A stretch of DNA of 64,000 bases from Thermaerobacter marianensis DSM 12885 (lineage in GTDB: Bacteria; Bacillota; Sulfobacillia; Thermaerobacterales; Thermaerobacteraceae), in contig NC_014831.1 in assembly GCF_000184705.1 (NCBI RefSeq), forward strand, positions 2,294,001 to 2,358,000, read 5' to 3'. This document shows, one piece after another, positions 55,053 to 64,000 of this stretch. The notes below the pieces were generated by a model. The model searched no databases. It was not told the DNA's origin and was given only the letters and a program-made list of their open reading frames with translations. The translations under genes and the position numbers were made by a program. Position 1 is the first letter of the stretch, and every line of letters begins with the position of its first letter.

Positions 55053-56891
55053 TCACGACCCGCGCGGATCGTAACCCACCACCGTCCAGATCCCCGTCTC
55101 GTCCTGGCGCACCAGCCGCTTGAGGTACACCCGCGCGACCGGGCCGACCTGGACCTCCACGACGGCGCGCCTGCCGTCGTTGTGGACGACGCGGATGTTC
55201 CGGTCGACCAGGGCGCCGTAGTCGCCCACCTGCTCCCCGAACTGGCCCAGGAGGAACGCCCCCGCGACCTGGACGGGATCCAGCATCCATGGGGAGTGAC
55301 CGGCGTCTACCTGTTGTTGCGAACCGCGCTCCACCTCCATGTCGACGGAGACCTCGACCTCGGGGTCGAAGCCGGTTCCGGCGCCGGGATCCCGGTTGGG
55401 ATCGGGGAGCTGGATGTCCGGTGCCAGGGCGCGGGCCAGTTCGACCCGCTGCGGCCCCTCGACGGTGATCTCGAGCCCCTGCTGGCGCCAGCGCAGCCGC
55501 TCGCCGAACACCTCCAGCACGCCGTCCTGGCCGACGGCGCCGAGGGCGGCGTTCGGCTGGGGCTCGAACGGCCCCTGGGCCGGTTCTTCCACGATCACCG
55601 TCTCACCGTAGTCCAGGACCACCCGGTCCCGAGCCGCCAGGATCCGACGGGGCGTCTCGCCCGGCAGCAGCGGGGTGAAGCCGGCGATGGCCGCCGCCTC
55701 GGCGGGTGTGTCCACCAGCTGCCCGGGGTTCTCCTCCTCGACGCGGTAGCCCGCCGGCACCTCGAAACGGAACCGGGCCAGGTCGACGGGCGCGTTGGCC
55801 TCGAACCGGACGAAGGTGGTCTCGGTCTGCAGGCCGTTCTGCATCGCCGTCCGCAGGCGCAGGGGCAGGTGGGTCTCGGCGTCGACCCAGAGGTCGTAGG
55901 GCAGGCCGCCGGGCGGTTCGATGCGCAGCCGGATTGCGTCGCGACCCGCGACCTGCTCGCGGCCCACCACCTGGTGGGAATAGCGCAGGGCGGCGCGCGC
56001 CTGGTCCTCAAGGTCGAAGGGGCGCACGTCGGGCAGCGGGGGCAGGACCGCCACGACCCTCTCGGCGGGACGAACCTGCCACTTGCGCCGGCCGTCATGC
56101 ACCGTGACCACGCCCGTGTCGTCCCGGGTCATGTAACGGTCGCCGTCGACCCAGACTTCGATCCGCCGTACCAGCCAGGTCTCGCCGGCCGCGTTGGCGG
56201 CGCGCTTCTCGAGCACCCCATGGTAGCTGCGGAGCTGGGCGACGGCCTGCTCCATGGCGTAGACCACGTCGGTCTCCGGCGCCGGTCCGAGCCCAAGCTC
56301 CGCCCGGAGCCACCCGCTGAGGCCGGGGATCTGGGGCCACGGCGCGAAGGTGGCCGCCAGCGCCAGCCCGGCGATCAGGGCCGCCGCGGCGATCCCCACG
56401 CGCCGCCGGCGGCTGCGTGTCCAAGCGCCTTCCCGTTCCACGGCCCGGGTGTCGTCCTGTTCCCTGCCGCCAAGGGCGTCGGCACCCTCCCACTCCCCGG
56501 CGTCGGCCAGGCAACGCTCCCTGTCGCCGGCGTCGCGGGTGTGGAGGGCGTCGAGGGCGCCGATTGTCCCGAGCCCTCTTCCGGCGGCGCCTCCACCGTA
56601 CCCCCACGGGCCTCCCACCTCGGATTTGGCGCCCCCACGGCGGCAAACCAGCCGCCCCGGCATGGACGAACCCGGCTGGCCGGCGGCGACCAGCGGCCTC
56701 CACCCCTCCGCCGGATCCGACGCGCCACGCAGGCTCTTCAGCATGCGGGCCACCGCTAAGAGCTCTGCCTCCTCGGGCTCCGCCGGCACCGGGGGACGAC
56801 GCTCCTCGTTCAGGGCGTCGATCATCCGGTCGAGCCGCTCCTCGCGGAGGGCCCGGAAGCGACGCCGGTTCCAGTCGCGCCAGGAAGCCAT
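55053..56891 (-). CDS. Membrane anti-sigma factor with RseB/LolA-like sensor domain
   Basis: ATG 56891 follows GAAGGGAAGG and gives 612 residues; ATG 56909, overlapping the sigma stop, is possible. The N-terminus (ERLDRMIDALNEERRPP ... LLAVARMLKSLR) is the sigma-binding part of cytoplasmic anti-sigma regions, and no zinc HxxxCxxC motif is present. A disordered stretch leads to one helix near residues 163-182 (VGIAAAALIAGLALAATFAPW). The outside part resembles the RseB/MucB and LolA beta-half-barrel (YMTRDDTGVVTVHDGRRKW, LPYDLWVDAETHLPLRLR). It would hold the sigma factor until an envelope or lipid signal is sensed. Confidence 0.8.
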   Translation of the reverse strand: MASWRDWNRRRFRALREERLDRMIDALNEERRPPVPAEPEEAELLAVARMLKSLRGASDPAEGWRPLVAAGQPGSSMPGRLVCRRGGAKSEVGGPWGYGGGAAGRGLGTIGALDALHTRDAGDRERCLADAGEWEGADALGGREQDDTRAVEREGAWTRSRRRRVGIAAAALIAGLALAATFAPWPQIPGLSGWLRAELGLGPAPETDVVYAMEQAVAQLRSYHGVLEKRAANAAGETWLVRRIEVWVDGDRYMTRDDTGVVTVHDGRRKWQVRPAERVVAVLPPLPDVRPFDLEDQARAALRYSHQVVGREQVAGRDAIRLRIEPPGGLPYDLWVDAETHLPLRLRTAMQNGLQTETTFVRFEANAPVDLARFRFEVPAGYRVEEENPGQLVDTPAEAAAIAGFTPLLPGETPRRILAARDRVVLDYGETVIVEEPAQGPFEPQPNAALGAVGQDGVLEVFGERLRWRQQGLEITVEGPQRVELARALAPDIQLPDPNRDPGAGTGFDPEVEVSVDMEVERGSQQQVDAGHSPWMLDPVQVAGAFLLGQFGEQVGDYGALVDRNIRVVHNDGRRAVVEVQVGPVARVYLKRLVRQDETGIWTVVGYDPRGS

Positions 56892-56908
56892 CGGGCCCTT
56901 CCCTTCCA

Positions 56909-57607
56909 TCAGCGGTCCACCTCCCGCAAAAGGTCCCGCAGCGCCGTGAGAGCCCGGTATTGCAGGCCGCGGATGGCGGCCTCGCTCCGCCGCATCTGCC
57001 GGGCGGTCTCGGCCCTCGACAACCCGACGACGATGCGCCAGTGCAGCACCTCCCGGTACGCGGGTGGGAGTCGTCGCAGCCGGTCCTCCAGCCAGACGCG
57101 GTCGACGACCACGGCCGCACCGGCGTCGCCTGGGGCGCCTTCGCGGGGTGGGGCGGTCCCCTGCAACAGGGCCTCTTCGAGAGGCACGGTCGCCCCGTCC
57201 CGGCGCTGCCGCCGCCAGCGGTCACGGATCAGGTTGAGGGCGATGGTGCGGACCAGGGCGTCGGGCGGGGGAAAGCCCGTCCGCCCCGCCTCCGCCATTG
57301 CGTCCGCGATCTCAAGCCCCTTGATGCCGGAACCGGGTCCGTCGGCACCGCAGGCGACGCGGTCGGACGTACTGGGTCCACCAGCGCCTGCGGCGCAACC
57401 CGACGCACCGGAGCCACCACGGCCCGCCGCCCGCCCACCTCGCAGGACGCGCAGCACGGTCTCCTGGGTCACGTCCTCGGCCTCCTCGCGGTTCTGGACG
57501 CGGGCGTAGACGAACCGGTAGAGCCAGGGCCAGGTCGCGTCGTACCACTGCCGGACCGCGTCCTCGCCGGATGCAGGCGGCGATCCGGCATTCGCTCGTT
57601 CGGGCAT
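56909..57607 (-). CDS. ECF-type RNA polymerase sigma factor
   Basis: ATG 57607 gives 232 residues. Sigma region 2 is visible as WYDATWPWLYRFVYARVQNREEAEDVTQETVLRVL in outline (its key part DVTQETVLRVL). A Gly/Ala-rich insert of ~50 residues interrupts region 2 before RTIALNLIRDRWRRQ. Region 4 reads LRRLPPAYREVLHWRIVVGLS with the helix-turn-helix ARQMRRSEAAIRGLQYRAL. The following gene is its anti-sigma factor, so the pair forms one regulated unit, probably with self-activation. Confidence 0.92.
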   Translation of the reverse strand: MPERANAGSPPASGEDAVRQWYDATWPWLYRFVYARVQNREEAEDVTQETVLRVLRGGRAAGRGGSGASGCAAGAGGPSTSDRVACGADGPGSGIKGLEIADAMAEAGRTGFPPPDALVRTIALNLIRDRWRRQRRDGATVPLEEALLQGTAPPREGAPGDAGAAVVVDRVWLEDRLRRLPPAYREVLHWRIVVGLSRAETARQMRRSEAAIRGLQYRALTALRDLLREVDR

Positions 57608-58037
57608 CCCTGCACCTGCTTTCCTAACCGTGGCCTTGGGGAGGTACCTCCAAACGGTAGAACGCAGCGAGGCGGCGAACGTCACGCGGCAGAACTGGGA
57701 AGATGCGGGAGGTGACGGGTGGCGAGGCGGGTGGGTTCCCTACCCCGCCGGGAACCCCGACACCGCGGGGAAGCATCGCCCGGGTGGCCGCTACCGCGGC
57801 AGCGCACGTCCCCTTTGCCTACTGTGGTGCGCTCCGCTGGGTGCCGTCTTCGCAGGGAACGGGCTGGGGCTCAGCCATCGGTAATGACGGCAAGGCGCAC
57901 CCGGCGGTGACCCGCGGCGCCGGGTTCGTCCGCATCGGACCCCGGCGTGCGTCGCCAGCCTGGGGCCGGGACGGGGATCGGGACGGGGACCGGCAGCCCC
58001 TCCCCAAGATCCGCAGGACGCCCGCTTTGCAAGGCCC
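57608..58037. other. Intergenic region with 12 bp palindrome
   Basis: These 430 bases hold no supported gene. GGAGGTACCTCC (57640-57651) is a perfect palindrome 33 bases upstream of the sigma gene and could be a regulator site. The rest is GC-rich with short open frames only. The sigma promoter and the tetR terminator should lie here, but I could not assign them. Confidence 0.45.
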
Positions 58038-59174
58038 TCAGGACGGCTTGTAGAGACCGTCCCGGACCAGCGCGAGATAGCGTTCCCACTTCTGGACCCA
58101 GTGCTCGAGGTCGGCGTACCCCAGGTCGGGACGCTGGCGGATGGCGGCGACGATGCGCGGCAGGAGGCCGTCGCCGACCAGCAGGAGCAGTTCCACCGCC
58201 TCCTCGACGGTGACCCCAGGCCGCAGGCGGCTGGCATCGACGTCACGGTAGAGCAGCTCCTGGCTCCGGGCCGCCGCCTCGCCCAGCCGCTGGCGGAACT
58301 CGGCGGACACCGCCGGGTCGACCATGGACCGGACGATCAACCGGTAGGCGTCCGGGTGGTCCCGGTACACCTTCAGCTTGATCGCCCCCAGGCGGCGGAG
58401 CCGTTCGAAGAGATCCCGGGGCAGGTCCGGCGTCGCCTCCTCGAGGGCCGCCTCGACGGGCTGGAGCGCGCGGTCCACGGCCGCCCGGTAGAGGTCGTCC
58501 TTGCTGCCGAAGTAGTAGAGCACCAGGCCCTTGGCGACGCCGGCCCGCTGGGCGATGCGGCTGAGGGAGGCGCGCACGTAGCCGCGGTCTGCGAACTCGG
58601 CCACGGCGGCGTCGAGGATGCGCTCGCGGGGGCTGGCATCGGCCGCCCTGGCCGGGCCGGTCCCCACCCTCTCCCGACGGGCCGCTGCGGCAGCCGTGCG
58701 CCGGCGGCCAATGCCCGCGTGGACCGTACCGGCGGCGTGACGGTCGCCAGCGGCGCCGCTGCTGGGGGCCCCTCCGTCGCTCCGGGCGGAAGCACCACCG
58801 GCAGTGCCGGTGCGGGGGATCCCGCCGCCCTTCCTGGCGGGAGCCCCGCCTCCGGTGCCGGTGCTGGCAATCCCACCGTCGCCCCGGGTCCGAGCCCCGC
58901 TGGCGTTGCCGTCGTTGGAAGTCCCGGCGCCCCGGGCACGAGCCCCGCCGCCGGCAGTACCGCTGCTGAGAGTCCCGCCGCCGCTCCGGGGGGGAGCCCC
59001 GCCGCCGTTCCGGGTGCGAACAGGCCCACCACGGCTTCCCCTGGGGGTCAACCCGTTTCCGTTCCCGCCGTCCGCGTTGCGGCGAGTCTCGCCATCGGTC
59101 CGGCCGCTCCCGGTCTCACCGCCGTTCCCACCACGCGGGGTCCCGTCACCCTGGGAAACGCCGTCGCCTGGCAT
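58038..59174 (-). CDS. TetR-family repressor with ~180-residue disordered N-terminus
   Basis: ATG 59174 has GGAGG seven bases upstream and gives 378 residues. The TetR DNA-binding domain only starts near residue 181: RERILDAAVAEFADRGY, then LSRIAQRAGVAKGLVLYYFGS. A C-terminal ligand domain follows (RLIVRSMVDPAVSAEFRQRL). The lead is Gly/Arg/Thr/Ala-rich and made of degenerate 16-18-residue repeats. GTG 58667 would give a normal ~209-residue TetR but has poor ribosome spacing. It is the last gene of the ABC operon and probably represses it at the palindromes near 61.2 kb. Confidence 0.85.
   Translation of the reverse strand: MPGDGVSQGDGTPRGGNGGETGSGRTDGETRRNADGGNGNGLTPRGSRGGPVRTRNGGGAPPRSGGGTLSSGTAGGGARARGAGTSNDGNASGARTRGDGGIASTGTGGGAPARKGGGIPRTGTAGGASARSDGGAPSSGAAGDRHAAGTVHAGIGRRRTAAAAARRERVGTGPARAADASPRERILDAAVAEFADRGYVRASLSRIAQRAGVAKGLVLYYFGSKDDLYRAAVDRALQPVEAALEEATPDLPRDLFERLRRLGAIKLKVYRDHPDAYRLIVRSMVDPAVSAEFRQRLGEAAARSQELLYRDVDASRLRPGVTVEEAVELLLLVGDGLLPRIVAAIRQRPDLGYADLEHWVQKWERYLALVRDGLYKPS
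58735..59010 (-). repeat. 48-54 bp degenerate coding tandem repeat
   Basis: On the + strand, GAGCCCCGCC or close variants recur at 58841, 58892, 58940 and 58994, with a decayed unit near 58790. Spacings are 48-54 bases, always multiples of three. The repeats encode the Gly-rich lead of the TetR protein (GGGAPARKGGGIPRTGTA-like units). Confidence 0.7.
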
Positions 59175-59197
59175 GGACGCACCTCCATACCGCCCCG

Positions 59198-60012
59198 TCA
59201 CGCGAAGTCCTTCCGCTGGAGAATCATCGTACCGGCCAGCGCACCCACCAGGAAGACGGCGGTCAGGACGAGCAGGCCCCCCACATCGGGATCCCCCGCC
59301 GCGGCCTGATCGAGGGCGGTGTAGCGCTGCAGGCTGACGTAGCCGATAGGACGCAGCCGGTCGGCGACCTGGCTCAAGGCGTGGAGGACGAAGGAGGTCA
59401 GCCCGACGCCGACGCCGGCGGAGATGGCCGTCTGGGCGCGAGGGAAGAAGGGCGCGAGGGCGAACCCCGCGCCGCCAGCAGCCAGGGTAGCGCAGAACCC
59501 CGCCAGGTGCGTCCACCGCTGGCGGCCGAGGTCGTAGGCGTCGCCGGCCACCGCCCAGCCCACCAGCGTGCTGACGGCCAGGATCGCCACCCAGAGGGCA
59601 ACCGCACAAACGACGAAGGCGGCGATCTTGGCGACCATCACCTGACGCCGGGTCACGGGCCGCGTGTAGAGGAACTCCACCGCCCCCAGGTCGGGCTCCC
59701 GGGCCACGCTGCCGCCCGCCTGCATCAGGCCGTAGATGGTCGCCAGGAGCACGAGATAACCCATGATGTACACGCCGTAGTAGCTGTTGACGTCGGCGAT
59801 CATCGCCGGGGTGAAGCTGAAGGCCTTCAGCAGGCTCTCGGGCATGGCCTTGAGCGCCTCCACCATCACCGGGTCCTGGATGGACTCGAACAGACCCAGG
59901 TAGAGCGCGACGACGCCGACCAGCACACCGGTCCAGATCACGAGGCCGCGGCGGGCCAGCCGCAGCTCCATGCGCGCCATGTGCAGGATGAGCCGCAGCC
60001 GGCCACGACCGT

Positions 60013-60016
<4 letters not shown>
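59198..60016 (-). CDS. ABC-2 type permease
   Basis: ATG 60016 overlaps the ATPase stop and gives 272 residues. Six helices are visible, starting with GLVIWTGVLVGVVALYLGLF and ending with LLVLTAVFLVGALAGTMIL. SVAREPDLGAVEFLYTRPVTRRQVMVAKI is the conserved loop of exporter permeases (here written in outline: PVTRRQVMVAKI). It works with the preceding ATPase, probably as an exporter of a toxic compound, given the linked TetR. Confidence 0.9.
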
Positions 60017-61101
<1,085 letters not shown>

Positions 61102-61164
61102 GGGCAGGGACCTCCCCGCACCGCATGGTTTGACCGCGGTTCGACCGGCGGCTTCCCCATCGGA

Positions 61165-61224
61165 TTGACCGACCGGTCAGCACGGTGCATGACCACTCTA
61201 GCGCGGGTTTGACCGTACGGTCAA
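61165..61224 (-). promoter_or_regulatory. TetR operators over the ABC-operon promoter
   Basis: TTGACCGTACGGTCAA (61209-61224) is a perfect 16-base palindrome. On the - strand its first half serves as the -35 box TTGACC (61224-61219); after 18 bases comes TAGAGT (61200-61195). A second, imperfect site TTGACCGACCGGTCAG (61165-61180) lies downstream of the -10 box. Two sites bracketing a promoter fit repression by the TetR protein coded at the operon's end. Confidence 0.8.
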
Positions 61225-61308
61225 GGCGTCTGGTCGAAACCGACGGCCCCGCCCCCGCCCCGCCGCAGGCCGGCGGCCGCGCCTGGTGGCAGCAGCCCAG
61301 CGTGTCAA

Positions 61309-62597
61309 CTCAGCTAAAAAGGTTACCCAACGGGTCCTGATCACTCACGTAAGAATGTCACCGAACGCCTCAATCCGCAGACATGGCCGTTTCCGGGGGA
61401 TGCTGCAGGCCCGCGATGAGCGCATCCAACTCCCGATGGAGCTGGAGGGGGTTGAGGGACTGCCGTAGGGCCAGCCAGCGCGCCCGTTCCTCAGGCGAGA
61501 GCACGTCGCGCTCAAGGATGCGATCCAGCGGGGGCCGGGCGGCGTCGTAGGATTTGCGCACCCGGGCGCCGTCGCGGACCTTGTTCTTGAGCTTCCGGGT
61601 CGGGAGGAACAGGTTGGCGTAGAGGTCCAAGCGGGCGTAGAGCCGGTTGAGCTGTTCGACCTGCTCGGGGCGGTCGTAGCGGGCGTAGCCGACGATCTCC
61701 CGGACCAGCTGGCGGTTGCGCTGCTCGACGTGGGCGTTGTCGTTCTTGCGATAGGGGCGGCTGCGGGTGAACGTCAAGTTGTGCGCCTCGGCGTACCGGT
61801 GCAGGTGATGGTTGACGAACTCGGCGCCGTTGTCGGTATGAAGGCCCCAGACCGGATAGGGCCACTCGGCGATCAGGTCCCCGATGGCGTCATGGACGGC
61901 GCGCTGGCTTCGTCCGAGCAGAGCGCGGCGGCGGCTCCAGCCCGTGACGATGTCGACCATGCTGAGGGTGTATGCGTATTGGCCGGCCGTCGAGCCGCCG
62001 TTGTGTTCGACCAGATCGACCTCCAAGGCCCCGGGGCGGGCTTCGTCCCAGTCGTAGGTGGCCACGGGGATCTGGCTTTGCAGGAGCCCCGGTCGCGGAC
62101 GAGGGAGCCGGCGGCGCGGCTTGGGCGAAGGCATCGTGGCAAGGCGCCGGGCCAGAGTGGCCCGGCTGATCTTCTGGAGGGCCTCGCGCACAGCGTCCGT
62201 GAGGACGACTTCCCCGTGGGCGGCCAGGTGCTCGGCCATCGGCAGGAGGACCGGGTGAAGCCGTTCGGCGCAAGGGTAGTCCAGCGCTTCCCAGACCCGT
62301 GCAATGACCGGCAAGGCGTCCAGGTAGCGCAGCGCCCGCTTGCGACGGCGCTTGGCCGGGGCCGGCGGCGTGGCCTGTCGGAGGACCCGGATCGCGTACT
62401 TGCGGTGATACCCACAGACTTGCTGGACTTCGTTCAGGATCTCGGTGCATTCCCGGCGGGTTCGGGCCGCCCAATACCGTTCTCGCATGGTGGCGAGATA
62501 CTCCCGGCGGCTGGCGAGCGACATTGGCACAGCACGTCCCTTCGGTAAGATTTCTCCGTGAGTGATCCGGGACCCCTTCGGTTACATTTTGCCTGAG
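61309..62597 (-). mobile_element. ISNCY/IS1202-like insertion sequence
   Basis: Terminal inverted repeats of about 57 bases flank the transposase. The left repeat (from 61309) and the reverse complement of the right repeat (from 62597) both begin CTCAG, share GATCACTCACG and end in ACCGAA; 44 positions match by hand alignment with two one-base gaps. GCCCAG occurs just outside both ends (61295-61300; 62605-62610) and may be the target duplication, which would place the true ends about eight bases further out. The element looks complete. Confidence 0.8.
61370..62524 (-). CDS. ISNCY/IS1202-type DDE transposase
   Basis: ATG 62524 gives 384 residues. An N-terminal helix-turn-helix region (GYHRKYAIRVLRQ) and RRRKRALRYLD precede the integrase core. 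The catalytic residues are D in VDLVEHNGGSTAGQYAY, D in WGLHTDNGAEFVNHH and E in YRKNDNAHVEQRNRQLVRE. This wording (GGSTAG, KNDNAHVEQ) is typical of ISNCY-group elements rather than IS3. No stop or frameshift is seen, so it may be active. Confidence 0.92.
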   Translation of the reverse strand: MSLASRREYLATMRERYWAARTRRECTEILNEVQQVCGYHRKYAIRVLRQATPPAPAKRRRKRALRYLDALPVIARVWEALDYPCAERLHPVLLPMAEHLAAHGEVVLTDAVREALQKISRATLARRLATMPSPKPRRRLPRPRPGLLQSQIPVATYDWDEARPGALEVDLVEHNGGSTAGQYAYTLSMVDIVTGWSRRRALLGRSQRAVHDAIGDLIAEWPYPVWGLHTDNGAEFVNHHLHRYAEAHNLTFTRSRPYRKNDNAHVEQRNRQLVREIVGYARYDRPEQVEQLNRLYARLDLYANLFLPTRKLKNKVRDGARVRKSYDAARPPLDRILERDVLSPEERARWLALRQSLNPLQLHRELDALIAGLQHPPETAMSAD

Positions 62598-62610
62598 TGA
62601 TTGCGCCCAG

Positions 62611-62639
62611 TAGACCGCGACCCACCGATGACATAGAAT
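62611..62639 (+). promoter_or_regulatory. Promoter for the desaturase gene
   Basis: TAGACC (62611-62616), 17 bases, TAGAAT (62634-62639). It starts just outside the insertion sequence, so the element may have replaced upstream control sequences. The leader would be about 105 bases. Confidence 0.55.
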
Positions 62640-62750
62640 GAAGGGACTCGTCGCGCGGCCGCCGGCTCGGGGCGAGGAACATGCGGTGCGGGGAGCACGC
62701 CGGGAGTCGAGCCCGCCAGACCTGCGCTGCGAACGAAAGGACGCCGAGAC

Positions 62751-64000
62751 ATGCCGACGACGCCGGTACCACGGCGCCGCCGCCACGGATCCCCGGGGGG
62801 CCTCCCGTCCTCCGCCGGATCCCACCCCAACGACCGAGATCCTCTCGCACCCGACGCAACGGCCGCGACTTCGCTTGAGCCAACTCTCCGGCCCTTGGGC
62901 GACTACACCCGCACCTTGAAGCGCGTCTTGCCTCGCCACATCTTCCAGCCCGAGCCGTGGCGCATCCTCTGGTTACTCCCGCTGGTGGCCGTCGCCGTGG
63001 CGGGCATCGTCGCGGTCGCCCGGTTCGACCTGCCCTGGGGCATGGATCTCGCCCTGGCGATGGTCATCGGCCAAGCCTTCGCCAGCCTGGGCTTGTTCGG
63101 CCACGAGGTGCTGCACGGCAGCGTGGTGCGCACGCCGTGGCTGCGCAACCTGGCCGGCCAGATCTGTCTCTGGCCCTTCGCCGTCGGCCCACGGCTCTGG
63201 CGGCGCTGGCACAACGTCGAGCACCACGGCCATACCCAGGAGCACGGCGAGGACCCCGACGCCATGCACACCCTGGAGGAGTTCCACGCCCGCCCGGCCC
63301 TGCAGTACGTCTACCGCATCGCGCCGCCGGTGCGGGCGGTGCTGACGCTGCTCGCCCTCAGCGTGTGGTTCTCGCTGCACTCCGTCCAGATGCTGCGGCG
63401 CTTCCTGCCCGAGATGCCGCGCCGCGAGCGGCCGGTGGTGGTGGCCCAGTTCCTCCTGCCGGTGGCGAGCTGGGTCGCCCTGGGCGCCTGGATGGGGTTC
63501 GGTGACTGGGTGTTCGCCTACCTGGTGCCGCTGCTGGTCGCCAACTTCACCGTCATGAGCTACATCGTGACCAATCACCTGCTGAGCCCGCTGACGCCGG
63601 TCAACGATCCCCTGGCCAACAGCCTGTCGGTCACGGTCCCGAGGTGGGTCGACGTCCTGCACTTCAACTTCTCGCACCACACGGAGCACCACGTGTTCCC
63701 CAGCCTCAGCAGCAAGTACGCGCCGCTGGTCAAGCGGTGGTGCAAGACGCTGTGGCCGGATCGCTACCATGAGATGCCCCACTGGCGCGCCCTGTGGCTG
63801 GTGTGCACCACGCCCCGGGTGTACGAGCGGCCGACGGCCCTGATCGACCCCGTGCGGCAGCAGGTATACCCGGTTCTCGGCCACGGGCTCGAGCGGCTTG
63901 CCCGGCCCGGCGAACGCGCCGCGCAACCCGTGCCGGCCGGTTTGACCGTTCACGGCGAACATGCGCACGGTCGCCCCGGTCGCTCCGGTCGTCGCAGCGC
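62751..64000 (+). CDS. Membrane fatty-acid desaturase (partial, runs off window)
   Basis: ATG 62751, nine bases after AAAGGA, opens a frame that is uninterrupted to the last base (at least 416 residues). This di-iron desaturase family inserts double bonds in membrane lipid chains. All three histidine boxes are present: GHEVLHGS, HNVEHHGHT and HHTEHHVFP. Helices flank them (LWLLPLVAVAVAGIVAVA, FLLPVASWVALGAWMG, VPLLVANFTVMSYIVTNHLL). The first ~50 residues are disordered. Only the end of a basic tail is missing. The host context does not show the electron donor. Confidence 0.93.
   Translation, partial: MPTTPVPRRRRHGSPGGLPSSAGSHPNDRDPLAPDATAATSLEPTLRPLGDYTRTLKRVLPRHIFQPEPWRILWLLPLVAVAVAGIVAVARFDLPWGMDLALAMVIGQAFASLGLFGHEVLHGSVVRTPWLRNLAGQICLWPFAVGPRLWRRWHNVEHHGHTQEHGEDPDAMHTLEEFHARPALQYVYRIAPPVRAVLTLLALSVWFSLHSVQMLRRFLPEMPRRERPVVVAQFLLPVASWVALGAWMGFGDWVFAYLVPLLVANFTVMSYIVTNHLLSPLTPVNDPLANSLSVTVPRWVDVLHFNFSHHTEHHVFPSLSSKYAPLVKRWCKTLWPDRYHEMPHWRALWLVCTTPRVYERPTALIDPVRQQVYPVLGHGLERLARPGERAAQPVPAGLTVHGEHAHGRPGRSGRRS

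Overview
This 64 kb window is very GC-rich (roughly 70% or more by eye, except a few islands). Shine-Dalgarno sites are strong (GGAGG type), GTG and TTG starts are frequent, and many proteins carry Gly/Pro/Ala/Arg-rich inserts. Gene content (ATP-type PEP carboxykinase, RsgA, ECF sigma with membrane anti-sigma, lipoprotein substrate-binding protein, no outer-membrane genes) fits a high-GC Gram-positive of the Bacillota side. A Thermaerobacter-like thermophile is my best guess from style alone; it is an inference, not a database result.

Region by region. 1-2.0 kb: a small hydrophobic peptide gene followed by an IS256-type element whose transposase carries an in-frame stop. 2.0-4.4 kb: a YtcJ-like amidohydrolase and a block of ~42 bp degenerate tandem repeats. 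4.4-20.6 kb: an eight-gene, tightly spaced + strand cluster made of a large membrane protein with a class-I-glutamine-amidotransferase-like domain, an ABC ATPase and permease, a membrane protein with a long low-complexity tail, a MoxR AAA+ ATPase, a DUF58 protein, a BatA-like protein and a double von Willebrand A (vWA) protein. This is the best candidate for a poorly described system. 20.9-30.2 kb: a secreted helical protein, an MFS transporter, an RsmF-type rRNA methyltransferase (- strand), an ABC exporter pair and pckA with a long leader.

30.2-39.2 kb is an accessory zone of lower and mixed GC. It holds a type II toxin-antitoxin pair, a 3-hydroxyisobutyrate dehydrogenase-like gene, an RsgA GTPase flanked by two broken nucleotidyltransferase genes, a SIMPL protein, the C-terminal remnant of an IS605-type tnpB with its end hairpin, an AT-richer orphan, an internal IS256 fragment and half of an MFS transporter.

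39.4-52.2 kb (- strand) is one long operon: a dipeptide-type ABC transporter (binding protein, two permeases, two ATPases) followed by hydantoinase/oxoprolinase A and B subunits, a second short A-type protein and a DUF917 protein. It looks like an uptake-and-hydrolysis pathway for a cyclic amide or peptide-derived compound. 52.3-57.6 kb: a Bcp peroxiredoxin, small membrane proteins, an interrupted GNAT acetyltransferase and an ECF sigma/anti-sigma pair. 58.0-61.2 kb: an ABC exporter operon ending in its own TetR regulator, with palindromic operators over the promoter. 61.3-62.6 kb: an apparently intact ISNCY/IS1202-like element. The window ends inside a membrane fatty-acid desaturase gene that is open to the last base.
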